64,000 nucleotides of DNA, taken from NCBI GenBank assembly GCA_028285755.1, contig JANQOQ010000001.1, forward strand, positions 62,001 to 126,000, read 5' to 3'. The translations under genes and the position numbers were made by a program. Position 1 is the first letter of the stretch; every line of letters starts with the position of its first letter. Below the pieces are notes generated by a model that was not told the origin of the DNA, did no database searches, and saw nothing but the letters and a program-made list of their open reading frames with translations. Source of the stretch: Puniceicoccaceae bacterium. Lineage in GTDB: Bacteria > Verrucomicrobiota > Verrucomicrobiia > Opitutales > JAFGAQ01. Positions 8,136 to 16,109 of this stretch are shown here, piece by piece.

Positions 8136-9752
8136 ATGAATTTTTCTACAAGCACATCGACACCCATTTCAGCACCCTGGCTTCAGGCACGAAAGAGCGG
8201 CGTCCTCGCGCATATTTCAAGCCTTCCTGGTAAATTTGGCATTGGCAATATTGGAGAGTCATCCCGGCAGTTTCTTAGATTCGCCAGTGAGTGTGGTTTT
8301 CACTGTTGGCAAATTTGCCCGATTGGGCCCACCGGCTATGGCGATTCTCCTTACCAGAGCTTTTCATCCTTTGCCGGCAATCGCTATTTCATTGATTACG
8401 CCGAGCTGGTAAAAATCGGGCTGCTTGCTGATTCGGATACCGAGCCTCTGCAAAATCTATCCACTAAAGAGGTGGACTACGGCGCACTCTATCACTTAAC
8501 ATCGCCAATACTTACGAAGGCGAAGCAGCGATTTGATGAGCTTAAGCAACCCATCTTGCCTGGCTTTATCAGCTTCGCAGAGTTTCAAAAAAAGAATCGC
8601 TACTGGTTGGATAGCTATAGCCTCTTCATGTCGCTCAAAGACTTCCACAACGGTCACCCCTGGTATTTATGGCCGCGGGAATGGAGAGACTATGAAAGTG
8701 CTCGTAAAATGTCATTATGCCGCGATTTGGTTGAAAAGAGGGAGCGCTACGCATTTACCCAATACCTCTTTTACTGGCAGTTAGACCAACTCCACTCGGA
8801 AGCAAAGGCCATGGGGATCGAAATAATTGGGGATATGCCCATTTACGTAGCATACGACAGCGCCGACTGCTGGGCCAATTCAGCTTTATTTGACCTTAGT
8901 CCCGACGGCAAATTACTCACGGTTTCCGGGGTCCCACCCGATTATTACTCATCCAAGGGGCAGAAGTGGGGCAACCCCCTCTATAATTGGGAGTATCACG
9001 AAGCCTCCCAATTTCATTGGTGGATCAACCGCCTCAAACATAATTTCTCCATTTACGATATAGTCAGGCTCGATCACTACCGGGCGTTTGACACCTACTG
9101 GTGTATCCCCGCCGAAAGTAAGGATGCCGTCGTGGGTGAATGGCGAGTGGCCCCTGGCGAGAAGCTATTTCAAAAACTGCATGAAGAAATGCCGGGCGCC
9201 CAAATAATCGCGGAAGATCTGGGCTACATTACCGAAAGTGTATACCAACTGCGCTTAAAGACTGGATTTCCCGGGATGAAAATCCTACAGTTTGGTTTTG
9301 GACATGATCCAAACAACATCAATTTACCCCACCATTATGAAAGGAATTCGGTAGTCTACACCGGCACTCACGATAATGACACCTGTGCATCCTGGCTATC
9401 CAAACTATCCCGGAAAGAGATGAAAATGGTAAAAGAGTATTATCCATCCAGTGACGGAATCTCCGGCACCTGGGCCATGATTCGTGCCGCACTGGGTTCA
9501 GTAGCCAACTTGGCAGTGTTACCCGTGCAGGACTTATTCGAATTGGGTAATGAAGCCCGGCTGAATTTCCCCGGGGTTGTTCAAGGCAACTGGATATGGC
9601 GCTTTGAAGAAGATCTATACGACACCTTCAGGAAGGAAAAGATGCAGCGCATTAACACTTGGCAATCGCTCTTTGGCCGAACTGGCGAAATCGTGGAAGC
9701 CAACTACAGTGCAGACCCTCAGCAGGTCGAGCTCGTCACTACTTTATCATAA
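8136..9752 (+). CDS. malQ: 4-alpha-glucanotransferase (amylomaltase, GH77)
   Basis: Cytoplasmic enzyme that transfers 1,4-alpha-glucan chains between maltodextrins and releases glucose. The 538-residue length fits the family. The N-terminal half has the GH77 signature around SSLPGKFGIGNIGESSRQFL and GPTGYGDSPYQSFS. Catalytic residues match those of Thermus amylomaltase: nucleophile D313 (RLDHYRAF), acid/base E360 (IIAEDLG) and H412-D413 in GTHDND. No signal peptide is present. The next gene, a sugar transporter, starts 21 bases after the stop, so the two probably form an operon for uptake and processing of maltodextrins. The ATG has no Shine-Dalgarno. Confidence 0.96.
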   Translation: MNFSTSTSTPISAPWLQARKSGVLAHISSLPGKFGIGNIGESSRQFLRFASECGFHCWQICPIGPTGYGDSPYQSFSSFAGNRYFIDYAELVKIGLLADSDTEPLQNLSTKEVDYGALYHLTSPILTKAKQRFDELKQPILPGFISFAEFQKKNRYWLDSYSLFMSLKDFHNGHPWYLWPREWRDYESARKMSLCRDLVEKRERYAFTQYLFYWQLDQLHSEAKAMGIEIIGDMPIYVAYDSADCWANSALFDLSPDGKLLTVSGVPPDYYSSKGQKWGNPLYNWEYHEASQFHWWINRLKHNFSIYDIVRLDHYRAFDTYWCIPAESKDAVVGEWRVAPGEKLFQKLHEEMPGAQIIAEDLGYITESVYQLRLKTGFPGMKILQFGFGHDPNNINLPHHYERNSVVYTGTHDNDTCASWLSKLSRKEMKMVKEYYPSSDGISGTWAMIRAALGSVANLAVLPVQDLFELGNEARLNFPGVVQGNWIWRFEEDLYDTFRKEKMQRINTWQSLFGRTGEIVEANYSADPQQVELVTTLS

Positions 9753-9773
9753 ACAAATCAACCCCTTAACCCT

Positions 9774-11090
9774 ATGAATAGACCCCGTTTATCTTTTTGG
9801 CAGATCTGGAACATGAGTTTCGGATTTTTCGGTATCCAGTTTGGCTGGGGCCTGCAAATGGCAAATATGAGTGCCATTTACCAGTATTTGGGGGCAGATG
9901 CGGAGCACCTGCCTTATCTCTGGTTGGCAGCGCCATTGACCGGCCTCATTGTTCAACCCCTGGTAGGCTACTTCAGCGACCGCACGTGGACAGGTCTCGG
10001 GCGTAGGAGACCCTTCTTTCTGGTGGGGGCTATCTGTGCGAGTTTAGCACTCATCGCAATGCCCAACTCATCCACATTGTGGATGGCCGCCGGCCTGCTA
10101 TGGATACTCGATGCATCCGTAAATGTCAGCATGGAACCCTTCCGTGCGTTTGTGGGTGATATGCTCCCCTCCGAACAACGCAAGCAGGGCTTTGCCATGC
10201 AGAGCTTGCTCATCGGTGGAGGTGCGGTACTTTCATCTGCTTTGCCATGGATACTCGTCAATGTATTTAATGTCACCGAGCCCGAAGGCTCAGGGAATGC
10301 CATCCCGATCACCGTTCACATCGCATTCTATGCCGGCGCGGCAGTCTTCTTTTTGGCAGTACTCTACACCATATTAACGACCAAGGAGTATCCGCCCGAA
10401 GATATGGAAGCCTTCAAGAAAATGAAGGAGGAAACCAAGGGATGGACAAACGTATTCAAAGAGATTTACCACGGCATCCGGTCCATGCCCAAGACCATGC
10501 GCCAACTCGCTGTGGTGCAGTTCTTCACCTGGTTTGCGATGTTTTGTGTCTGGATCTACTTTGTGCCCGCGATTTCCACGGAAATATTTGGTGGAGTGCC
10601 CGGAGATGATGCCTATCAGAAAGGGGTTGAATGGGGCGGCCTCTGCTTCTCTGTATACAATGGAGTTGCATTCCTCTTCGCATTTGTGCTGCTGGCTTTG
10701 GTAAAATTCTTCTCTGAAAAGCAAATCCATGTCGTCTGCCTCAGCATTGGCGGATTGAGCCTGATCTCCACGACTTTTGTCACCGATCCCGGTATGCTCA
10801 TGGTGGTGATGGTAGGCCTGGGTATTGCGTGGGCCAGTATTCTCTCTATGCCCTATGCCATGCTCTCCAATGCAATCCCGGGATCCAAGATGGGCTTCTA
10901 TATGGGAGTGTTTAACTTTTTCATCGTCATCCCCCAGATCATAGCCTCCGTCGGATTGGGCTCAATCGTCCAGTTTTTCTTCGACGGCCGCGCTATGCCC
11001 GTGATCCTTTGCGGAGGGATATCACTGCTAATCGCAGTATTGGCTACCTTCCGGGTCAAACCCGCAGATTACACTCAGGTTACAGACTAA
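9774..11090 (+). CDS. MFS sugar transporter (maltose/sucrose type)
   Basis: A 438-residue inner-membrane permease with about 12 hydrophobic segments. The loop after the second segment reads SDRTWTGLGRRRPFF, the MFS motif A in the form typical of the SLC45/GPH-like sucrose and maltose symporters. Early residues (FGIQFGWGLQMANMSAIYQYLG) are also typical of that group. Position directly after malQ suggests maltose or maltodextrin as substrate. The leader between the two genes is C-rich (ACCCCTTAACCCT) rather than purine-rich. The stop codon overlaps that of the convergent AraC gene by four bases (CTAA). Confidence 0.88.
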   Translation: MNRPRLSFWQIWNMSFGFFGIQFGWGLQMANMSAIYQYLGADAEHLPYLWLAAPLTGLIVQPLVGYFSDRTWTGLGRRRPFFLVGAICASLALIAMPNSSTLWMAAGLLWILDASVNVSMEPFRAFVGDMLPSEQRKQGFAMQSLLIGGGAVLSSALPWILVNVFNVTEPEGSGNAIPITVHIAFYAGAAVFFLAVLYTILTTKEYPPEDMEAFKKMKEETKGWTNVFKEIYHGIRSMPKTMRQLAVVQFFTWFAMFCVWIYFVPAISTEIFGGVPGDDAYQKGVEWGGLCFSVYNGVAFLFAFVLLALVKFFSEKQIHVVCLSIGGLSLISTTFVTDPGMLMVVMVGLGIAWASILSMPYAMLSNAIPGSKMGFYMGVFNFFIVIPQIIASVGLGSIVQFFFDGRAMPVILCGGISLLIAVLATFRVKPADYTQVTD

Positions 11091-12127
11091 GCGCTGGCCT
11101 GAGTAGTCGTCTCAGTGTTGGCGGGAGTACCGTGAGAGAAGTCTTCCCGGTCAAAGTAGACCGTTTTCGGGATAGACTCTTCTCTTTGGTGATTCCGGTC
11201 CAGGCTCTGGCGGTAATCATTGGGAGTCATCCCCATAAACTTCTTAAACACCTTCGCAAAATAAGCGGCATCCGTATAACCGGTTGCCCAGGCAATCTCC
11301 GATACATAAAGTGAAGTTGTCTCCAGGGCATAGATTGCGCCCTTTACCCGCATACGCTGGATATAGTGCACCAGCTTTTCCCCGGTCTCCTGATGGAAAA
11401 GATGCGAAAGATAATCCGCCGAGCACTGCAGGCGATCAGCTATGGATTTCACATTAAGCTTGGGGTTTGAAATCTCCTCACGCACGATCCACTTGGTCTT
11501 AAAGACTTTGCCAACATCCTGATTGATAGCATTCGCACCCTGCTCTACGAGGTTGATATACCAGCCGAGCAGTGCAGTCAGCACTCCTGAAATCACATAC
11601 GATTTAGCAGGACTGTCCGTATGATATACCTTGGTCAGGTTATCGCAGAGAGATACGAAATTTTCAAGATCCGGAGCATCGAAGAACTCGATTTTCTCAA
11701 TCTCCGGGCGCCCATCGTCCTTTTCAAAGGCAAAGTGCATACTCACTGTATTACTGTAGTAACCAACCACCAGATTCCTGAAATTGCCGCAGCGGTCAGA
11801 CTCCACATGCTCCATGTGAGGGAGGCCCGAGGGAATAATGCAAAGCTCACCCGGATGCACTTCGATTTTCCCCTCAGGAAATTTAAAGTGTGTAATCCCC
11901 TCCATCTGGAAAAACACCTCAGGCTTAAAGTGGTAATGCATGTTGGGCAGCTTTTGCAGCATACCCGCATTTTTCGGTATCTTTATGCGAAGTTTGTTCT
12001 TGGTAAGATTTTCAAGGACTTCAGTGAGAGTCTGGCGCAACTCGGCGCGGTTTTGATTGTCAGAAAACCTTCCCGACAAATTTAGGGCAGCTTTGCGGTC
12101 CTGCGTATAGTGAGTTAAAGTTTCCAT
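11087..12127 (-). CDS. AraC-family transcription regulator
   Basis: Cytoplasmic regulator of about 346 residues. The N-terminal part looks like a cupin-type effector domain (KPEVFFQMEGITHFKFPEG, then HPGELCIIPSGLPH). The C-terminal 100 residues carry two helix-turn-helix motifs: IADRLQCSADYLSHLFHQET and VSEIAWATGYTDAAYFAKVF, followed by GMTPNDYRQ, the usual AraC ending. Translation could start at an ATG at 12208 (27 residues longer), but that part looks unconserved and overlaps a small inverted repeat, so the ATG at 12127 is preferred. It lies downstream of the GH13 gene and faces the malQ-transporter pair, so it probably controls the alpha-glucan cluster. Confidence 0.9.
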   Translation of the reverse strand: METLTHYTQDRKAALNLSGRFSDNQNRAELRQTLTEVLENLTKNKLRIKIPKNAGMLQKLPNMHYHFKPEVFFQMEGITHFKFPEGKIEVHPGELCIIPSGLPHMEHVESDRCGNFRNLVVGYYSNTVSMHFAFEKDDGRPEIEKIEFFDAPDLENFVSLCDNLTKVYHTDSPAKSYVISGVLTALLGWYINLVEQGANAINQDVGKVFKTKWIVREEISNPKLNVKSIADRLQCSADYLSHLFHQETGEKLVHYIQRMRVKGAIYALETTSLYVSEIAWATGYTDAAYFAKVFKKFMGMTPNDYRQSLDRNHQREESIPKTVYFDREDFSHGTPANTETTTQASA

Positions 12128-12324
12128 AAGGGGTATAGAAAGGGTATACATCAAAAGGTGTTCGACTCCTTCAAGATTACAACCGAAAAAGGACTTTCCT
12201 AGATACAAATCTAAGAAATGTCCTATTCTTATAAGACGTATCTTCGCCAGAAATCAGCAAATACGCAACTCAATAAGCACTCTTGATGCTAATTGTTAAA
12301 CTAAATTATAAATACTGCTTACGA

Positions 12325-13764
12325 TTAACGGACTAAGACTTTGTAGGAAAAGGGCTCAATTTTTCCCTCTAAAACACCGTCCAGTTCATACTTTTTGCCT
12401 GTGAACCATCCCTTATAATTTCCATCGATTGAATCACTGACCGCCGCATATTCGATTGCTTCATCTGAGGTATTTACCAGGACCAGAATCTGCTTACCCT
12501 TTGCACTTCTTGAGTGGAAAAACAGATTGCTGTCATCACTCGTGGGCAATCTTTCAAAATCGCTGCCCGTGTGCAAAGCGGGATGCTCCTTGCGCAGATC
12601 AATCAGGGTTTCATAGAACTCGAAGAAAGAATGATCCTTCCACTCAATGGGATCACGCTCAAAGAATTCCAGGCGCTTATCCATACCGGCTTCCTGTCCA
12701 TTATAGATGAGCGGAATACCTTCTAATGTGAATGTCAGCAATGCGGCTCCTTTTGCGAACGCCCCCAGCCGCTCTGCCACCGTTCCCTGCCAGCTGTTTT
12801 CATCATGATTACTGGTCATGTGCAGGAAAGTCGCATCTTCAGGAAAAGTCACTGCATAGTGAGAGAGCACGGACGATAGCTTATTGGCATCTGCCGTATC
12901 CGTCCATACCTCGTTGAGCGCATGGTGCATCTGCCAGCCATAGGATGCATGGAAAGCATCGAGTTGATGGTTCCCCACTTCAGCCTCCGCCAAAAGGAAT
13001 AAATCCGGATTCAGCTTAAGCAGATTTTCAGATAAGAAATCCCAAAACTCTGTGGGAACTCCCGTTGCATAATCGCAGCGGAATCCGTCTACATTAAATT
13101 CCTCAACCCAGTAAGCCATCGCTTCCAGCTGATAGTCCCACAAGGGCTTGTGAGTGAAATCAAACTGAATCACATCCGTCCAGTCGAAACCAAATGGCGG
13201 CACAAAAGTCCCGGTTTCATCCGTAGCGTAAAACTCAGGGTTCGTCTTCGTCAGCGGATTATCCCATGCACTGTGATTGGCCACCCAGTCCAGGATCACC
13301 TTAAAGCCCATCTTGTGAGCCTTCTTCATAAAGTTCCTAAAGTCTTTTTTGTCGCCGAATTCGGGATTAATCCCCTTGTAATCCTTAATCGAATAATAAC
13401 TGCCCAGCGTTCCCTTGCGATTGACCTCCCCGATGGGGTGAATCGGCATTAACCACAAAACCGTAGCCCCCAAATCCTTAATCCGCTCAAAATCATCAGC
13501 AACGGCATCGAAAGTGCCCGCTTCCGAATACTGTCGGACATTCACTTCGTAAATCGTCTGATTCTTGATCCACTCAGGCGTGCCAAAGGATGGCTTATGC
13601 CCCAGTGGAACGGGGGCTTCCTTCTCCGCTTCCTCCTCCACAACAACCTCTTCTGCATTTCCTGCCAGGTGTTGTGCGTAAGTGAAGCTCGCCAGAAACA
13701 GATAGCTGAAGGCGAGAATAAAGGCGAATAATAATGATTTTTTTGAATTAAAGAATGAGCTCAT
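12325..13764 (-). CDS. Exported alpha-amylase family protein (GH13)
   Basis: Hydrolase or transferase acting on alpha-glucans, 479 residues from the ATG at 13764. A longer frame reaches 13833 but adds no recognisable sequence before the signal peptide (NSKKSLLFAFILAFSYLFLASFTYA). After the signal comes an acidic stretch (EEVVVEEEAEKEAP) and then the (beta/alpha)8 barrel. The four GH13 regions are complete: DWVANH, GFRCD with nucleophile D231, LLAEAE with acid E260, and SNHDENS with H320-D321. It probably works in the periplasm or at the surface, supplying maltodextrins to the transporter and MalQ. The aldo/keto reductase gene lies 92 bases upstream on the same strand. Confidence 0.93.
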   Translation of the reverse strand: MSSFFNSKKSLLFAFILAFSYLFLASFTYAQHLAGNAEEVVVEEEAEKEAPVPLGHKPSFGTPEWIKNQTIYEVNVRQYSEAGTFDAVADDFERIKDLGATVLWLMPIHPIGEVNRKGTLGSYYSIKDYKGINPEFGDKKDFRNFMKKAHKMGFKVILDWVANHSAWDNPLTKTNPEFYATDETGTFVPPFGFDWTDVIQFDFTHKPLWDYQLEAMAYWVEEFNVDGFRCDYATGVPTEFWDFLSENLLKLNPDLFLLAEAEVGNHQLDAFHASYGWQMHHALNEVWTDTADANKLSSVLSHYAVTFPEDATFLHMTSNHDENSWQGTVAERLGAFAKGAALLTFTLEGIPLIYNGQEAGMDKRLEFFERDPIEWKDHSFFEFYETLIDLRKEHPALHTGSDFERLPTSDDSNLFFHSRSAKGKQILVLVNTSDEAIEYAAVSDSIDGNYKGWFTGKKYELDGVLEGKIEPFSYKVLVR

Positions 13765-13856
13765 ATATAAAAAGATAGCGGAAACCACTCCTCGATCGAA
13801 TCGAAAGAGGTGGACAAAACTTCGATCCCCCAAAGGGTTCTTGGGTCTCAGGGAAT

Positions 13857-14852
13857 TTACGAATTCAGAATCGCATCAATCGATTCCAGCTCATCTGCAC
13901 TAAAATCCCCCCTCTCAAGGGCCTTCACATTATCTTCAATCTGGCTAACCTTACTGGCCCCAATGAGAACCGAAGTCACCACCGGAAACCGGAGAACCCA
14001 TGCCAAAGCCATCTGAGCCAGCGATTGAGACCGGTTCCGGGCGATCTCATTCAATTGCCTAACCTTATTGATCGTAGCCTCATTGATACTGTTTTCATTT
14101 AAAAATCGATTATCCGTAGCGACTCTAGAATCATCGGGAATCCCCTGCAGATAGCGATCCGTGAGCAGCCCTTGAGCCAACGGTGAAAAAGCAGTGCATC
14201 CGATTCCCTCTTTCTCCAGCACATCCAGCAAACCATCCTCCACCCAGCGGTCAAACATGCTGTAACGCGGTTGATGGATCAGACAAGGCGTGCCCAGCTC
14301 TTTCAGGATCGTAGCCGCCTGCTGCGTTTGCTCTGCATTATAATTAGAAATACCGACATATAGGGCTTTTCCAGAGCGAACCGCATGATCCAGCGCACCC
14401 ATCGTCTCCTCCAGAGGAGTATCCGGATCCGGCCGGTGAGAATAAAAGATGTCCACGTACTCCAATCCCATGCGCTTCAGACTTTGATCCAAACTGGATA
14501 ACAGATACTTCCGGGTTCCCCATTCACCATAAGGCCCATCCCACATCAGGTAGCCCGCTTTGCTCGTAATCACCAACTCATCCCGGTAGCCCGCAAGATC
14601 ATTTTTCAACATCTGGCCAAAATTCTTTTCTGCAGATCCCGGCGGCAGCCCATAATTATTGGCCAGGTCAAAAGTGGTGATCCCCAGATCGAACGCACGA
14701 AATACTAATTCCCTCGCATTTTCATAGAGTGAGTTGTCACCAAAATTATGCCAAAACCCAAGGGATAATTGGGATATCTTTAAGCCGCTTTTGCCACAGC
14801 GACGATACATTCCAGAATTCGAATAGCGGGATTCAGAGGGTAAATAGGTCAT
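13857..14852 (-). CDS. Aldo/keto reductase, YghZ (L-glyceraldehyde 3-phosphate reductase) type
   Basis: Cytoplasmic NADPH-dependent reductase of 331 residues, very close to E. coli YghZ/Gpr over its whole length (RRCGKSGLKISQLSLGFWHN, YRDELVITSKAGYLMW, DIFYSHRPDPDTPLEE). The catalytic tetrad is visible as D62, Y67, K98 and H139. Family members reduce L-glyceraldehyde 3-phosphate and methylglyoxal and protect against toxic aldehydes. Its place upstream of the amylase gene suggests a link with sugar overflow, but the 92-base gap could contain a separate promoter. The exact substrate here is not certain. Confidence 0.93.
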   Translation of the reverse strand: MTYLPSESRYSNSGMYRRCGKSGLKISQLSLGFWHNFGDNSLYENARELVFRAFDLGITTFDLANNYGLPPGSAEKNFGQMLKNDLAGYRDELVITSKAGYLMWDGPYGEWGTRKYLLSSLDQSLKRMGLEYVDIFYSHRPDPDTPLEETMGALDHAVRSGKALYVGISNYNAEQTQQAATILKELGTPCLIHQPRYSMFDRWVEDGLLDVLEKEGIGCTAFSPLAQGLLTDRYLQGIPDDSRVATDNRFLNENSINEATINKVRQLNEIARNRSQSLAQMALAWVLRFPVVTSVLIGASKVSQIEDNVKALERGDFSADELESIDAILNS

Positions 14853-15196
14853 AGTATGATAATATGGTTTTCAAAATTTAGAGACGCTAAACGAATAACA
14901 ATTCATTATGTGGGACCGCCAATAAAAAAAACATGCATATTCAGCAATAACTCAGATAAATCTTATGTGTCTTAGTGCATTGCCCAATGAAAACAGTTTT
15001 AGATTTGTGGATACTACTAGTGATTTATAGGTGTATAACAAAAATCAAAGTGTGCATATTATCGAAAGACAGAAATCAGTATGGGTAATCGCCGGATAAA
15101 CTACTGTTTTTGCTAGCAATTTCCGGTCTGTAACCTAATGTTAATGGAACGAAACACCCGGTTCTATATACCCCTGAATTCTGATTAACCATTACG
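14853..15196. other. Divergent intergenic region, 344 bases
   Basis: A+T-rich gap between the divergent reductase and isomerase genes; both promoters should lie here. No gene, RNA or clear motif was recognised apart from a C-rich patch (ATACCCCTG at 15168) before the downstream start. Confidence 0.5.
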
Positions 15197-16108
15197 ATGC
15201 AAACCCGTCGCACTTTCATTCAAAACACAGCCTGTGCACTCGGCCTGGGAGCACTCACCAGCCCGCTAAATGCCATAAAACCCCTGGAGCGAAGCAGCCA
15301 CCACTTCTCAGGCATAAGCCTCTCCGCGTTTTCTTTAAGAAACCAGATGAAATGGGCCTACGGAAACAAACGGGATCTGCCGATGGATATGTTCGGCTTC
15401 CTGGATTATTGCGCATCCCTGGAGCTCAGTGCTGCAGAGCTCACAGCCTATTTTTTTCCCGAGCCTTTAAGCACGGCTGAGATCAACAAAGTCAAGAAAC
15501 ACGCCCATCTGCTGGGCATCAATATCTCAGGCGGAGCTATGGGCAATAATCTCTCCTTTCCGCCCGGCTCCCCGGAAAATGTGGAGCACATGAAGTACTT
15601 TCGGAAATGGGTAGACCACTATGCAGAAATGGGCGCACCCGCCGTTCGCGTTTTTGCCGCGAGAGGATTACCCGATAACCATACGGATGATCAAATCATT
15701 GAAAATGTAATCGCAAACCTCGAGAGTGCCCTCGAATACGCAGAAAAAAGGGGTGTGATGCTCGGCCTCGAAAACCACGACTTCGTGTCCGATATCGACT
15801 ACCTCTTACGCATCGTAAAAGCCATCGACTCCAAGTGGCTGGGTATCACCTTCGATTCTGCCAACTTCAAGGACTCCATCGCGGATCCCTACGCAGAAAT
15901 GGCACGAATCGCACCCTACACGATCACTGCTCAGATCAAGGTAAAAACCAAAGCGAATGGCGATCACGTATCTGCCAACTACAGCAAAATCGTAAACATC
16001 CTGAAAAAAGCGAATTACCGCGGGTATCTGGTCTTCGAATACGAAGAAAAGGAAGATCCCCTCAAAGCGATCCCCGACGAACTCAGGAAGCTCAAAAAAC
16101 TCATCTGA
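15197..16108 (+). CDS. Tat-exported sugar phosphate isomerase/epimerase-like protein
   Basis: A 303-residue xylose-isomerase-like TIM barrel (AP endonuclease 2 superfamily). The N terminus MQTRRTFIQ followed by a hydrophobic stretch is a Tat signal with a twin arginine. In the barrel, MLGLENHDF and LGITFDSANF supply the acidic metal ligands usual for the family, and FEYEE lies in the last strand. Proteins of this type in Verrucomicrobia and Planctomycetes are exported but mostly uncharacterised, acting on free sugars or oxidised sugars. The PQQ-type dehydrogenase gene starts one base after the stop, so the two are almost certainly co-transcribed and may act on the same sugar. Confidence 0.85.
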   Translation: MQTRRTFIQNTACALGLGALTSPLNAIKPLERSSHHFSGISLSAFSLRNQMKWAYGNKRDLPMDMFGFLDYCASLELSAAELTAYFFPEPLSTAEINKVKKHAHLLGINISGGAMGNNLSFPPGSPENVEHMKYFRKWVDHYAEMGAPAVRVFAARGLPDNHTDDQIIENVIANLESALEYAEKRGVMLGLENHDFVSDIDYLLRIVKAIDSKWLGITFDSANFKDSIADPYAEMARIAPYTITAQIKVKTKANGDHVSANYSKIVNILKKANYRGYLVFEYEEKEDPLKAIPDELRKLKKLI

Positions 16109-16109
16109 C

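Noticed and set aside
7635-8167. Two minus-strand frames (96 and 63 codons) before malQ
   Set aside because: One runs through the strong terminator at 7660 in antisense and the other overlaps the malQ start; neither looks like a protein family.
12227-12236. Palindrome TCTTATAAGA as an AraC operator
   Set aside because: Only ten A+T-rich bases; AraC proteins usually bind direct repeats, and no second copy was found nearby.
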